Part shown: positions 26,945-35,739 of the stretch, in pieces
Layout: each line of letters begins with the position of its first letter
Position numbering within the stretch: position 1 is the stretch's first letter
Source: Streptomyces diastaticus subsp. diastaticus
GTDB lineage: Bacteria; Actinomycetota; Actinomycetes; Streptomycetales; Streptomycetaceae
Direction of reading: 5' to 3'
NCBI RefSeq assembly: GCF_011170125.1
Contig: NZ_BLLN01000005.1
Location: 1,488,001-1,552,000 of the forward strand
DNA: 64,000 nt
The notes under the pieces: generated by a model
Database searches by the model: none
Told to the model about the DNA's origin: nothing
Seen by the model: only the letters and a program-made list of their open reading frames with translations
Position numbers and translations under genes: made by a program

Positions 26945-28492
26945 TCAGCAGGCGGAGCAGCCGCCGGCCGGGGCAGGCTGGGGGGCCGGGGCGCCGATCG
27001 TGGGCAGGCCGAGCAGGACGCCGGGGGCCGGTGCGGGGGCGGCGTTGCGGCGCTCCCAGGCGTCACCGGCGCGGGTGCGGCGGACGGCGCGGGCGGCGCC
27101 CTCGGCGAGCAGGTGGTGCGGGGCGGCGTAGGTGATCTCCACGGTCACCACGTCGCCGGGGCGCACCTCCTCGTCCGGCTTGGTGAAGTGGACGAGGCGG
27201 TTGTCGGGGGCGCGGCCGGAGAGGCGGTGCGTGGCACCGTCCTTGCGGCCCTCGCCCTCGGCGGCCATGACCTCCAGGACGCGGCCGACCTGCTTCTTGT
27301 TCTCCTCCCAGGAGATCTCCTCCTGGAGGGCGACCAGGCGCATGTACCGCTCCTGGACGACGTCCTTGGGGATCTGCCCGTCCATCTCGGCCGCGGGGGT
27401 GCCGGGGCGCTTGGAGTACTGGAAGGTGAAGGCCTGCGCGAAGCGGGCCTCGCGGACCGTGTGCAGGGTCTGCTGGAAGTCCTCCTCGGTCTCGCCGGGG
27501 AAGCCCACGATGATGTCGGTGGTGATCGCGGCGTCCGGGATGGCGGCGCGGACCTTCCCGATGATGGAGAGGAACCGCTCCTGGCGGTAGGAGCGGCGCA
27601 TCGCGCGCAGCACCGTGTCGGAGCCGGACTGGAGCGGCATGTGCAGCTGCGGCATGACGTTGGGGGTCTCGGCCATGGCGGCGATCACGTCGTCGGTGAA
27701 GTCACGCGGGTGGGGCGAGGTGAAGCGGACCCGCTCCAGGCCCTCGATCTTCCCGCAGGCGCGCAGCAGCTTGGAGAACGCCTCGCGGTCGCCGATGTCA
27801 CTGCCGTAGGCGTTGACGTTCTGGCCGAGCAGGGTGATCTCGCTGACGCCCTCGGCGACCAGCGCCTCCACCTCGGCGAGGATGTCGCCGGTGCGGCGGT
27901 CCTTCTCCTTGCCGCGCAGCGCGGGGACGATGCAGAAGGTGCAGGTGTTGTTGCAGCCCACGGAGACCGAGACCCACGCGGCGTAGGCGCTCTCGCGGCG
28001 GGTCGGCAGCGTGGAGGGGAAGGCCTCCAGCGACTCGGCGATCTCGACCTGCGCCTCCTCCTGGACGCGGGCGCGCTCCAGGAGGACCGGCAGCTTGCCG
28101 ATGTTGTGCGTGCCGAAAACCACGTCGACCCACGGGGCGCGCCTGGTGATGGTGTCGCGGTCCTTCTGGGCGAGGCAGCCGCCGACGGCGATCTGCATAC
28201 CGGGCCGCTTCGTCTTCATCGGGGCGAGCCGGCCGAGGTTGCCGTAGAGGCGGTTGTCGGCGTTCTCCCGGACGGCGCAGGTGTTGAAGACGACGACGTC
28301 CGCGTCGCCCTCCTCGGCGCCCTCGGGGGAACGGACGTACCCGGCGCCCTCCAGCAGTCCGGCGAGCCGCTCGGAGTCGTGGACGTTCATCTGGCACCCG
28401 TAGGTGCGCACCTCGTACGTCCTCACGTCCGTGCCGCCCGCGTGCGCCTGCTCGCCGTCCACCACTTCGCCCGCCACGTTGTTCCCGCTCAT
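26945..28492 (-). CDS. miaB: tRNA-2-methylthio-N6-dimethylallyladenosine synthase
   Basis: Radical-SAM methylthiotransferase that completes the ms2i6A37 modification begun by MiaA. 515 residues: an N-terminal MTTase domain with three cluster cysteines ([20 protein letters not shown]), the radical-SAM motif CNNTCTFC, and a TRAM domain near residues 390-460. The C-terminal 50 residues are Ala/Pro-rich and end GGCSAC, an extra cysteine-rich tail. I start at the ATG at 28492, giving an acidic leader typical of actinobacterial MiaB. Confidence 0.96.
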   Translation of the reverse strand: MSGNNVAGEVVDGEQAHAGGTDVRTYEVRTYGCQMNVHDSERLAGLLEGAGYVRSPEGAEEGDADVVVFNTCAVRENADNRLYGNLGRLAPMKTKRPGMQIAVGGCLAQKDRDTITRRAPWVDVVFGTHNIGKLPVLLERARVQEEAQVEIAESLEAFPSTLPTRRESAYAAWVSVSVGCNNTCTFCIVPALRGKEKDRRTGDILAEVEALVAEGVSEITLLGQNVNAYGSDIGDREAFSKLLRACGKIEGLERVRFTSPHPRDFTDDVIAAMAETPNVMPQLHMPLQSGSDTVLRAMRRSYRQERFLSIIGKVRAAIPDAAITTDIIVGFPGETEEDFQQTLHTVREARFAQAFTFQYSKRPGTPAAEMDGQIPKDVVQERYMRLVALQEEISWEENKKQVGRVLEVMAAEGEGRKDGATHRLSGRAPDNRLVHFTKPDEEVRPGDVVTVEITYAAPHHLLAEGAARAVRRTRAGDAWERRNAAPAPAPGVLLGLPTIGAPAPQPAPAGGCSAC

Positions 28493-28581
28493 CCGTCCAG
28501 AGTAAGGGCTGCCGCGCACGGCTCGGTCCGGCGGGCGGCCACCCCTGGTCAGCGGCGGTCCGGGCTGGCAGGATCACCCGC

Positions 28582-29574
28582 ATGGTCCCGGTTCTCCTCC
28601 GTACGCGCGGGCGCGTCCTGACCGCCGCGGGCGCGGTGGCGGTGGCGCTGGCCCTGCTGCTGTGGTGGATGCCGCCCTTCGGCGAGCCGCCGCCGCGCAC
28701 CCCGCTGACCATGAGCACCGGGGTCGGCACGGGGGTCTACGCCAAGTACGGCACGCTGCTCCGCAAGGCACTCGGCAGGGACGTGCCGGAGGTCGACCTG
28801 ACGCTGCGCCCCAGCGAGGGCTCGCAGGAGAACGTGCGGCGGGTGGCGACGGGCGAGGCCGACTTCACCATCGCCACCGCTGACGCCGTCGAGCAGTATC
28901 GCGCCGAGGGCGGCCCCGACGCCGACCGGCTGCGCAGCAGCGCACGCCTCTACGACGACTACATCCAGGTGGTCGTCCCCGAGGACTCCGAGATCGAGGA
29001 GGTCGCCGACCTGCGCGGCAAGCGGGTCGCCGTCGGCCAGGTCGCCTCCGGGGTGCGGCTGGTCGCCGAGCGGGTGCTGCGGGCGGCGGGGCTGGACGCG
29101 GAGCGGGACGTCGAGGCGTCCCCGGCGGGCATCGGGGAGACGCCCGAAGCGCTGCGCGAGGGCCGGATCGACGCGTTCTTCTGGTCGGGCGGGCTGACCA
29201 CCGAGGCGGTGCGGAACCTGTCGAAGGAGTACGAGATCCGGCTGCTGCCGCTCAGCTCCCTCATCGACCGGCTCCATCACGGCGGCGGCTCCGCCAGCTA
29301 CTACCGGACGGCCGTGATGCCCGCCGACGCCTATCCGCTGGCGCAGCGCGGCACCGACGTGCCCACCCTGGCGGTCGCGAACCTCCTCGTCACCACCGAC
29401 CGGATGGGCGACGACCTCGCGGAGAAGATCACCCGGACCGTCATCGACAGCCGCGACCACATCGGTGCCCGGGTGCACGCGGCCCAGCTGGTCGACGTGC
29501 GCACCGCGATCTACACCGATCCGCTGGAACTGCACGACGGCGCCCGCCGCTACTTCCGCTCGGTCAAGCCCTGA
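28582..29574 (+). CDS. TAXI-family solute-binding protein (orphan)
   Basis: 330 residues. One N-terminal hydrophobic segment (VLTAAGAVAVALALLLWWM), without a lipobox, acts as signal or anchor. A TAXI-type binding domain follows, with STGVGTGVYAKYGTLLRKAL, GEADFTIATADAV, DLRGKRVAVGQVASGVRLVAERVL and REGRIDAFFWSGGLTTEAV. TAXI proteins normally serve TRAP transporters, often for glutamate-like ligands, but no TRAP membrane subunit is in this window. It sits head to head with miaB and ends eight bases from the convergent gluK stop. A ligand-sensing role next to the GluR-GluK pair is possible but is my inference. Confidence 0.85.
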   Translation: MVPVLLRTRGRVLTAAGAVAVALALLLWWMPPFGEPPPRTPLTMSTGVGTGVYAKYGTLLRKALGRDVPEVDLTLRPSEGSQENVRRVATGEADFTIATADAVEQYRAEGGPDADRLRSSARLYDDYIQVVVPEDSEIEEVADLRGKRVAVGQVASGVRLVAERVLRAAGLDAERDVEASPAGIGETPEALREGRIDAFFWSGGLTTEAVRNLSKEYEIRLLPLSSLIDRLHHGGGSASYYRTAVMPADAYPLAQRGTDVPTLAVANLLVTTDRMGDDLAEKITRTVIDSRDHIGARVHAAQLVDVRTAIYTDPLELHDGARRYFRSVKP

Positions 29575-29582
29575 CCACCGGC

Positions 29583-31016
29583 TCACTCCGCCCGAGGCTG
29601 TGCTCCCGGTGCCTCGGGGGCGTGCCGGGGCACCGTCAGCGTGACCTTCAGCCCGCCGCCCGCGGCACGGGCGTACGACAGGCCGCCGCCGCCCGCGCCG
29701 AGCAGCGCCCGGGAGATGGTCAGGCCCAGCCCCGAGCCGCGCACGTTCTGGTGACGGCCGCTGCGCCAGAACCGGTCACCGACCCGCTCCAGTTCCTCGT
29801 CGGTGAGGCCGGGGCCCGCGTCCGCCACCTCGACCGTGGTGGCGGCCCCCGCGGAACCGGCCCGCACGGTGACGCTCTCGCCACCGGGGGTGAACTTCAG
29901 CGCGTTGTCGATGACGGCGTCCAGCGCGCTGGAGAAGGCGACCGGGTCGGCCCAGCCGGTGACGGCCGGGCAGTGGGCCTCGAGCCGGATGCCGTGCTCC
30001 TCGGCGAGGGGGCGCCAGGCTGCGGCACGCTCCTCGGCCAGCTCGCCGAGGTCGGTGAGGTGCAGGTCGGGGGCGGCGTGCTCGGCGAGGGCCAGGTCCA
30101 GCAGGTCGTCCAGGACGCGGGCCAGGCGTTTGCCCTCGGCGCGTACGGAGGCGATCTCCTCGTTGCCCTCGGGGAGTTCCAGGGCCAGCAGCTCGATGCG
30201 CAGCATCAGCGCGGAGAGCGGGTTGCGCAGCTGGTGGGAGGCGTCGGCGACGAAGGCACGCTGCTGTTCGAGGACCTCCTGGACGTGGTCGGCCATCTCG
30301 TTGAAGGAGCGGGCCAGGCGGCGCAGCTCGGGCGGCCCGCCGGCGGGCGCCACCCGGGACTTGAGGCGCCCGGTGGCGATGTCGTGGGTGGTGGCGTCGA
30401 GGACGCGTACGGGGGTGAGGACCCAGCCGGTGAGGCGCAGCGCGAAGGCGACGGCGACCAGCATGGCCAGCGCCTCGCCGGCGGCGATCAGCAGCAGGCC
30501 GCGCAGGATGCGGGAGCGCATCTCCCCGGTCGGGGAGTCGGTGACGACGACCGCGATCACGTCCCCGTCGCGGATCACCGGGGAGGCGACGACGATCCGG
30601 CCCTCCTGCCAGGGCCACACCTGGCCGGGGTCGTGGCTGCGGCGGGACATCAGCGAGGTGGTGAACGCCTCCCGGGTGGCGCCGGCCTCGGGTATCTCCC
30701 AGTTGTGCGGGGCACGGGCCATCGGGTCGCCGTTGCGGTAGAAGACCCCGGCCTTGATGCCGTAGACGGCGTGGTAGCGGGAGAGTTCCTGCTGAAGGGT
30801 CTCGCGGCGTTCGTCCTTGCCGATGAGCGGCGCGGAGCCGGTGGAGCGCTTGGTGACGTACTGGGCGAGGGAGGCGAAGCGGGCGGTGTCGTCGATGCGG
30901 TCGACGACGACCTGCTGCTGCTCGGCGGCGGCCACGTTCTGGGCGAGGGGCACGCCCAGCATGACGAGCACCACGGCGAGCAGGGTGATGAGGAGCTGGA
31001 GCAGGCGGGTACGCAC
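29583..31016 (-). CDS. gluK: Sensor histidine kinase GluK
   Basis: 477 residues: a membrane segment (LLQLLITLLAVVLVMLGVPLA), an extracellular domain (about residues 28-168), a second membrane segment (LLLIAAGEALAMLVAVAFAL), HAMP, DASHQLRNPL with the phosphoacceptor His261, and an ATPase domain (DNALKFTPGG, GSGLGLTISRALL). It is the kinase partner of the adjacent response regulator; six bases separate them. In S. coelicolor the orthologous GluR-GluK pair responds to extracellular glutamate and controls gluABCD, and the same neighbourhood here supports the name. GTG start. Confidence 0.92.
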   Translation of the reverse strand: MRTRLLQLLITLLAVVLVMLGVPLAQNVAAAEQQQVVVDRIDDTARFASLAQYVTKRSTGSAPLIGKDERRETLQQELSRYHAVYGIKAGVFYRNGDPMARAPHNWEIPEAGATREAFTTSLMSRRSHDPGQVWPWQEGRIVVASPVIRDGDVIAVVVTDSPTGEMRSRILRGLLLIAAGEALAMLVAVAFALRLTGWVLTPVRVLDATTHDIATGRLKSRVAPAGGPPELRRLARSFNEMADHVQEVLEQQRAFVADASHQLRNPLSALMLRIELLALELPEGNEEIASVRAEGKRLARVLDDLLDLALAEHAAPDLHLTDLGELAEERAAAWRPLAEEHGIRLEAHCPAVTGWADPVAFSSALDAVIDNALKFTPGGESVTVRAGSAGAATTVEVADAGPGLTDEELERVGDRFWRSGRHQNVRGSGLGLTISRALLGAGGGGLSYARAAGGGLKVTLTVPRHAPEAPGAQPRAE

Positions 31017-31022
31017 GGGCCG

Positions 31023-31718
31023 CTACGCGGCCGGGTCGACGAGGCGGTAACCGACGCCGCGGACCGTCTCGATCAGGGCGGGACGGCGCAGCTTGGAGCG
31101 GAGCGAGGCGACGTGCACCTCCAGCGTCCGGCCGGTCCCCTCCCAACTGGTGCGCCACACCTCGCTGATGATCTGCTCGCGGCGGAAGACCACCCCGGGC
31201 CGCTGCACCAGCAGGGCGAGCAGGTCGAACTCCTTGCGGGTCAGCGCGACGACCTCGCCGTCGACGCTGACGCGCCGGGTGGGCAGTTCGACCCGGACGG
31301 TGCCGAGGACCAGCGTGCCGGGGGCGGGGGCGGCGCCGTCGGCGTCGCCGGGCTGGTTGCGGCGGGCCACGGCGTGGATACGGGCGAGGAGTTCCCCGGT
31401 GTCGTACGGCTTGACCACGTAGTCGTCGGCGCCGAGGTTGAGTCCGTGTATGCGGGAGCGGACGTCGGCGCGGGCGGTCACCATGATGACGGGCACGGCG
31501 GTGCGGGCGCGGATCTTGCCGCACACCTCGTAGCCGTCCTGGTCGGGCAGGCCGAGGTCGAGCAGGACGACGCCGAAGGGCGGTCCTCCGGCGGGCAGCA
31601 GCGCGGTGAGCGCCTCCTCGCCGCTGCGGGCGTGCGTCACCTGGAAACCGTGGCGGGACAGGATCGCGGAGAGGGCGCCCGCGACGTGGTTGTCGTCCTC
31701 GACGAGCAGCAGTCTCAC
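31023..31718 (-). CDS. gluR: Response regulator GluR (OmpR type)
   Basis: 231 residues: a receiver domain with phosphoacceptor Asp54 (VVLLDLGLPDQDGYEV), Lys in VKPYDTGEL, and an OmpR-type winged helix (LTRKEFDLLALLVQRPGVVFRREQI, TLEVHVASLRSKL, IETVRGVGYRL). The GTG at 31718 is preceded by AGGAGG at six bases. It is transcribed with gluK and divergently from gluABCD, its known target in S. coelicolor. Confidence 0.93.
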   Translation of the reverse strand: MRLLLVEDDNHVAGALSAILSRHGFQVTHARSGEEALTALLPAGGPPFGVVLLDLGLPDQDGYEVCGKIRARTAVPVIMVTARADVRSRIHGLNLGADDYVVKPYDTGELLARIHAVARRNQPGDADGAAPAPGTLVLGTVRVELPTRRVSVDGEVVALTRKEFDLLALLVQRPGVVFRREQIISEVWRTSWEGTGRTLEVHVASLRSKLRRPALIETVRGVGYRLVDPAA

Positions 31719-32062
31719 GGCCGGCCTCCTCGGTAGCTCAGGGTCGTGTCCTCGGCGGCCGGCGCCGCCTCGCCTCCCGCGCCGTCGCGGCCGGGATCCC
31801 GGCCCGCGGACGCCTCCGGCGCGCCTCGGGCGCGGACGCGGGGTACTGAGCATCCACGCGGATCGCGGGGGGCCGCGTCAAGAGCCTTCGGGTCACGGGC
31901 TTGTTCCGTTATCCACCCGGTACGCGAGGAGACCGTCCCGTTCACGGCCTGTGTCCGGTTGAAGCCGGATCGTTATGCTCAATTTCCGCTCAGATGTAAT
32001 GACGGTGATCGCACTGCGTGACTACTGTCCTCCCCAACCGAGGAGGATGGAGCAAGACCCCG
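31719..32062. other. gluR/gluA divergent intergenic region
   Basis: 344 bases without a gene. The gluA-proximal 120 bases are AT-richer and carry the gluA promoter candidate. GluR presumably binds here, but no clear direct repeat for an OmpR-type dimer stood out. Confidence 0.6.
31999..32028 (+). promoter_or_regulatory. Candidate gluABCD promoter
   Basis: ATGACG (31999-32004) and TACTGT (32023-32028) are separated by 18 bases, giving a transcript start near 32035, about 28 bases before the gluA ATG. It is the best match in the region; activity is inferred. Confidence 0.45.
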
Positions 32063-32845
32063 ATGAGTGACGTATCGGTGACCAAGGACACCATTCCCGC
32101 GGCAGAGGCAGACGCACTGGTCGCGCTCAGCAATGTCAACAAGCACTTCGGTGCGCTGCACGTGCTCCAGGACATCGATCTGACCATCGCCCGGGGCGAG
32201 GTCGTGGTCGTCATCGGCCCTTCGGGTTCGGGCAAGTCCACGCTGTGCCGCACGATCAACCGCCTGGAGTCGGTCGACTCCGGCAGCATCACCCTGGACG
32301 GGAAGCCGCTCCCGGCGGAGGGCAGGGAACTGGCCCGGCTCCGCGCCGACGTGGGCATGGTCTTCCAGTCCTTCAACCTGTTCGCGCACAAGACGGTGCT
32401 CGAGAACGTGATGCTGGGCCAGATCAAGGTCCGCAAGAAGGACAAGGCCGAGGCCGAGCGGACGGCCCGCGCGCTGCTCGACCGGGTGGGCGTCGCCAAC
32501 CAGGCCGACAAGTACCCCGCCCAGCTCTCCGGCGGCCAGCAGCAGCGGGTGGCCATCGCCCGCGCGCTGGCGATGGAGCCGAAGGTGATGCTCTTCGACG
32601 AGCCCACCTCGGCGCTCGACCCGGAGATGATCAACGAGGTGCTGGAGGTCATGCAGCAGCTCGCCCGGGACGGCATGACGATGGTCGTCGTCACGCACGA
32701 GATGGGCTTCGCCCGCTCCGCGGCCAACCGCGTGGTCTTCATGGCGGACGGCCAGATCGTCGAGCAGGCGACCCCCGAGCAGTTCTTCACCAACCCGCGC
32801 AGCGACCGGGCGAAGGACTTCCTCTCGAAGATCCTGCACCACTGA
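32063..32845 (+). CDS. gluA: Glutamate ABC transporter ATP-binding protein
   Basis: 260-residue ATPase of a polar amino acid importer: Walker [11 protein letters not shown]-loop [11 protein letters not shown], signature [15 protein letters not shown], Walker [15 protein letters not shown] and the switch His in [11 protein letters not shown] at 32063 behind an AGGAGG-ATGGAG purine stretch. First gene of gluABCD. A 24-base perfect palindrome follows the stop, probably a transcript-stabilising or attenuating hairpin before gluB. Confidence 0.95.
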   Translation: MSDVSVTKDTIPAAEADALVALSNVNKHFGALHVLQDIDLTIARGEVVVVIGPSGSGKSTLCRTINRLESVDSGSITLDGKPLPAEGRELARLRADVGMVFQSFNLFAHKTVLENVMLGQIKVRKKDKAEAERTARALLDRVGVANQADKYPAQLSGGQQQRVAIARALAMEPKVMLFDEPTSALDPEMINEVLEVMQQLARDGMTMVVVTHEMGFARSAANRVVFMADGQIVEQATPEQFFTNPRSDRAKDFLSKILHH

Positions 32846-32872
32846 GCATCCCCCCGAGGAGACCTCCTGCCC

Positions 32873-32896
32873 GGCCCCGGGACGCGTCCCGGGGCC
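32873..32896 (+). other. Hairpin between gluA and gluB
   Basis: A perfect 24-base palindrome (arms GGCCCCGGGACG and complement) with no loop bases, 28 bases past the gluA stop. Its place suggests an RNA hairpin that adjusts the ratio of ATPase to binding-protein mRNA rather than a full stop. Confidence 0.6.
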
Positions 32897-33006
32897 CGAA
32901 GCCGCCCCGTCCCCGCGGGCGGACACCCCGCTCCCCTCCGGGAGGGCCCTCTCACCCGGCCGCGTTCGCGCTGTCGCACCCTCTGACTACACAAAGGATG
33001 TCCACG

Positions 33007-33840
33007 ATGAACCTCCGCAAGGTCTCGGCCGTCTCGGCCGCCGTCGTCGCCCTCGCCCTGACCGCCACCGCCTGCGGATCGGGCGAGTCCGAGGACAGCG
33101 GCAAGGGCGGCGGCAAGACGATCAAGGTCGGCATCAAGTTCGACCAGCCCGGCATCGGCCAGAAGACCCCGCAGGGCACCTTCTCCGGTTTCGACGTGGA
33201 CGTCGCGACCTACGTGGCCAAGGAGCTGGGCTACTCCGAGAAGCAGATCGACTTCAAGGAGACCCCGAGCGCCGACCGCGAGAACGCCCTCTCGCGCGGC
33301 GACGTCGAGTTCATCGCGGCCTCCTACTCGATCACCGAGGAGCGCGAGGCCAAGGTCGACTTCGCCGGCCCGTACCTCCTCGCCCACCAGGACGTGCTGA
33401 TCCGCGCCGACGACAAGATCGGCAAGGCCGAGGACCTCAACGGCAAGGTCCTGTGTTCGGTGGCCGGTTCGACCTCCGCGCAGAACGTCAAGGAGAAGTT
33501 CGCCAAGGGCGCCGAGCTGAAGGAGTACGGCGGCTACTCGGAGTGCCTGGAGGGCCTGCAGACCGGTGCCGTCGACGCGCTGACCACCGACGACTCGATC
33601 CTCGCCGGCTACGCAGCGCAGGAGCAGTACAAGGGCAAGTTCAAGCTGGCGGGCCTGAGCCTGTCCAACGAGAACTACGGCGTCGGCGTCAAGAAGGGCT
33701 CCGACCTCAAGGACAAGATCAACAAGGCCCTGGAGAAGATGGTCGAGGACGGCAGCTGGGACAAGGCCGTCGAGGCCAACTTCGGCCCGGCCGACTACAA
33801 GAACGACCCCGCCCCGAAGATCGGCGACGTCGTCAAGTGA
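33007..33840 (+). CDS. gluB: Glutamate-binding lipoprotein
   Basis: 277 residues: a signal peptide with lipobox LTATAC and a family 3 solute-binding domain (KVGIKFDQPGIG, FSGFDVDVATYVAKELGY, VEFIAASYSITEEREAKVDFAGPYL, GAVDALTTDDSILAGYA). It captures glutamate outside the membrane for GluCD. I choose the second ATG (33007) because AAAGGA is at eight bases; the ATG three codons earlier overlaps that site. Hairpins flank the gene on both sides. Confidence 0.95.
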   Translation: MNLRKVSAVSAAVVALALTATACGSGESEDSGKGGGKTIKVGIKFDQPGIGQKTPQGTFSGFDVDVATYVAKELGYSEKQIDFKETPSADRENALSRGDVEFIAASYSITEEREAKVDFAGPYLLAHQDVLIRADDKIGKAEDLNGKVLCSVAGSTSAQNVKEKFAKGAELKEYGGYSECLEGLQTGAVDALTTDDSILAGYAAQEQYKGKFKLAGLSLSNENYGVGVKKGSDLKDKINKALEKMVEDGSWDKAVEANFGPADYKNDPAPKIGDVVK

Positions 33841-33870
33841 CCCGCGGGTCGCACTGACCGAAGTCCTGCC

Positions 33871-33900
33871 GGCACGCCGCCCCGACACGGGCGGCGTGCC
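33871..33900 (+). other. Hairpin between gluB and gluC
   Basis: Perfect 12-bp stem (GGCACGCCGCCC and complement) with a 6-base loop, 30 bases past gluB. Such a structure after a binding-protein gene usually stabilises or partly terminates the message, so that the binding protein is made in excess over the permeases. Confidence 0.7.
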
Positions 33901-33932
33901 GCGCCGCCCAACACGCGAGAGCGCGGGAGATC

Positions 33933-34598
33933 GTGTTCGACTTTCTTCAAGACTATGACTTGCTCGGGGCCTTCTGGGTGACGGTGAAGCTCACCCTCCT
34001 CTCGGGCGCCGGTTCCCTGGTCCTGGGCACCGTGCTGGCCGCGATGCGCGTCAGTCCCGTGCCCCTCATGCGTGGCTTCGCCACGGCGTACGTGAACATC
34101 GTCCGGAACATTCCGCTGACGGTCATCATCGTGTTCACCTCGCTGGGCCTGGCCGACACCTTCCGGCTCACCCTCGGCGGCGACGACGTCAAGGACATCG
34201 CCTTCCGGATGGCGGTCCTCGGGCTCAGCGTCTACACGGCCGCGTTCGTCTGCGAATCGGTGCGCTCCGGCATCAACACCGTCCCGGTGGGCCAGGCCGA
34301 GGCGGCACGCGCCCTCGGCCTGAACTTCACCCAGGTGCTCAGCCTCATCGTGCTGCCGCAGGCGTTCCGCACAGTGATCGCCCCGCTGGCCAACGTCCTG
34401 ATCGCGCTGACCAAGAACACCACGGTCGCCGCGGCGATCGGCGTCGGCGAAGCGGCCCTCCTGATGAAGGAGATGGTCGAGAACGAGGCGCAACTGGTGC
34501 TGATCACCGCCGTCTTCGCCTTCGGCTTCGTGATCCTGACACTTCCCACCGGCCTCCTGCTGGGATGGCTGGGCAAGCGGCTGGCGGTGAAGCGATGA
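33933..34598 (+). CDS. gluC: Glutamate ABC transporter permease
   Basis: 221-residue inner-membrane subunit with about five hydrophobic segments and the amino-acid permease EAA-type loop (EAARALGLNFTQVLSLIVLPQAFRTV). GTG start with GGGAG three bases upstream. Its TGA overlaps the gluD ATG (ATGA), so the two permeases are translationally coupled. Confidence 0.94.
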   Translation: MFDFLQDYDLLGAFWVTVKLTLLSGAGSLVLGTVLAAMRVSPVPLMRGFATAYVNIVRNIPLTVIIVFTSLGLADTFRLTLGGDDVKDIAFRMAVLGLSVYTAAFVCESVRSGINTVPVGQAEAARALGLNFTQVLSLIVLPQAFRTVIAPLANVLIALTKNTTVAAAIGVGEAALLMKEMVENEAQLVLITAVFAFGFVILTLPTGLLLGWLGKRLAVKR

Positions 34599-35512
34599 GC
34601 TCCGTTCTGTACGACACCCCGGGTCCCCGCGCCAAGGCGCGCAACCTGGTCCTCTCCGTCGTCTTCGCCGCCGTGCTGGCGGCGGGCGTCTGGTGGCTGG
34701 TCTCCGCCCTCGGCGACAAGGGCCACCTCGACTGGGCCAAGTGGAAGCCCTTCACCGAGTCCTCGTCCTGGACCGTCTACCTGCTGCCGGGCCTCGGCAA
34801 CACCCTGAAGGCCGCCGCCCTGTCGATGGTCATCGCCCTGCCCCTGGGCGCGGTCTTCGGCATAGCCCGGCTCTCCGACCACGCGTGGATCAGGGTTCCG
34901 GCGGGCACGGTCGTGGAGTTCTTCCGCGCCATCCCGGTCCTCATCCTGATGGTCTTCGCCAACGAGATGTACTCGGGCACCGTCGAGCCCGACATCCGTC
35001 CGCTGTACGCCGTGGTCACCGGCCTCGTCCTGTACAACGCCTCGGTGCTCGCGGAGATCGTGCGGGCCGGCATCCTCTCCCTGCCGCGCGGCCAGGCCGA
35101 GGCGGGCCGGGCGATCGGCCTGCGCAAGAGCCAGACGATGCGGTACATCCTGCTGCCGCAGGCGGTCACCGCGATGCTGCCCGCCATCGTCAGCCAGCTC
35201 GTCGTCATCGTGAAGGACACCGCGCTCGGCGGCGCCATGATCGGCTTCACCGAACTGCTCCGCTCCCGCGGCACCATGAGCGCCTTCTACGGCAACACCA
35301 TCCCGAGCTTCATCGTGGTGGCGGTCATCTTCGTCCTGCTCAACCTGCTCCTCACCTCCTTCGCCTCCTGGCTGGAGAAGTGGCTGCGGCGGCGGAAGAA
35401 GTCCAGCGGTGCCGTGCTCGGCGCCGAGGCCGTCGACGACGCCAAGACGGTCGGCGCCAAGGCCCGGCCCGGCGCCGGTCCGGACGGCGGCGCGGGCGGC
35501 CCCGCCCGGTGA
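34595..35512 (+). CDS. gluD: Glutamate ABC transporter permease
   Basis: 305 residues. It is the partner permease, with the loop EAGRAIGLRKSQTMRYILLPQAVTAM and hydrophobic segments through LLNLLLTSFASWL. It has a longer charged C-terminal tail (about 45 residues, Lys/Gly/Ala-rich) than GluC. It starts at the ATG overlapping the gluC stop. The operon ends in a terminator about 70 bases downstream. Confidence 0.94.
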   Translation: MSSVLYDTPGPRAKARNLVLSVVFAAVLAAGVWWLVSALGDKGHLDWAKWKPFTESSSWTVYLLPGLGNTLKAAALSMVIALPLGAVFGIARLSDHAWIRVPAGTVVEFFRAIPVLILMVFANEMYSGTVEPDIRPLYAVVTGLVLYNASVLAEIVRAGILSLPRGQAEAGRAIGLRKSQTMRYILLPQAVTAMLPAIVSQLVVIVKDTALGGAMIGFTELLRSRGTMSAFYGNTIPSFIVVAVIFVLLNLLLTSFASWLEKWLRRRKKSSGAVLGAEAVDDAKTVGAKARPGAGPDGGAGGPAR

Positions 35513-35580
35513 CGGGGCCCCGCCCCACCCCACCGCACCACCCCTGACCTGTCGCGGGACACTGCGGCAGTCGCAGGACC

Positions 35581-35614
35581 ACGGAGGCGGCGACGATCAC
35601 GTCGCCGCCTCCGT
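35581..35614 (+). terminator. Terminator of gluABCD
   Basis: Perfect 14-bp stem (ACGGAGGCGGCGAC and complement) with a 6-base loop. Confidence 0.8.
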
Positions 35615-35739
35615 CGCTTGACGCGGACAGCGGCAATGGGTTGCATACGTTCTGTGATCGCGCACCGGGCTCCAGCTGCCAGTTCCCGCCCCGCCCCACC
35701 CCTCTCACCTGCCCCTGAGGCCCCCCGGGAGGCGACCCC

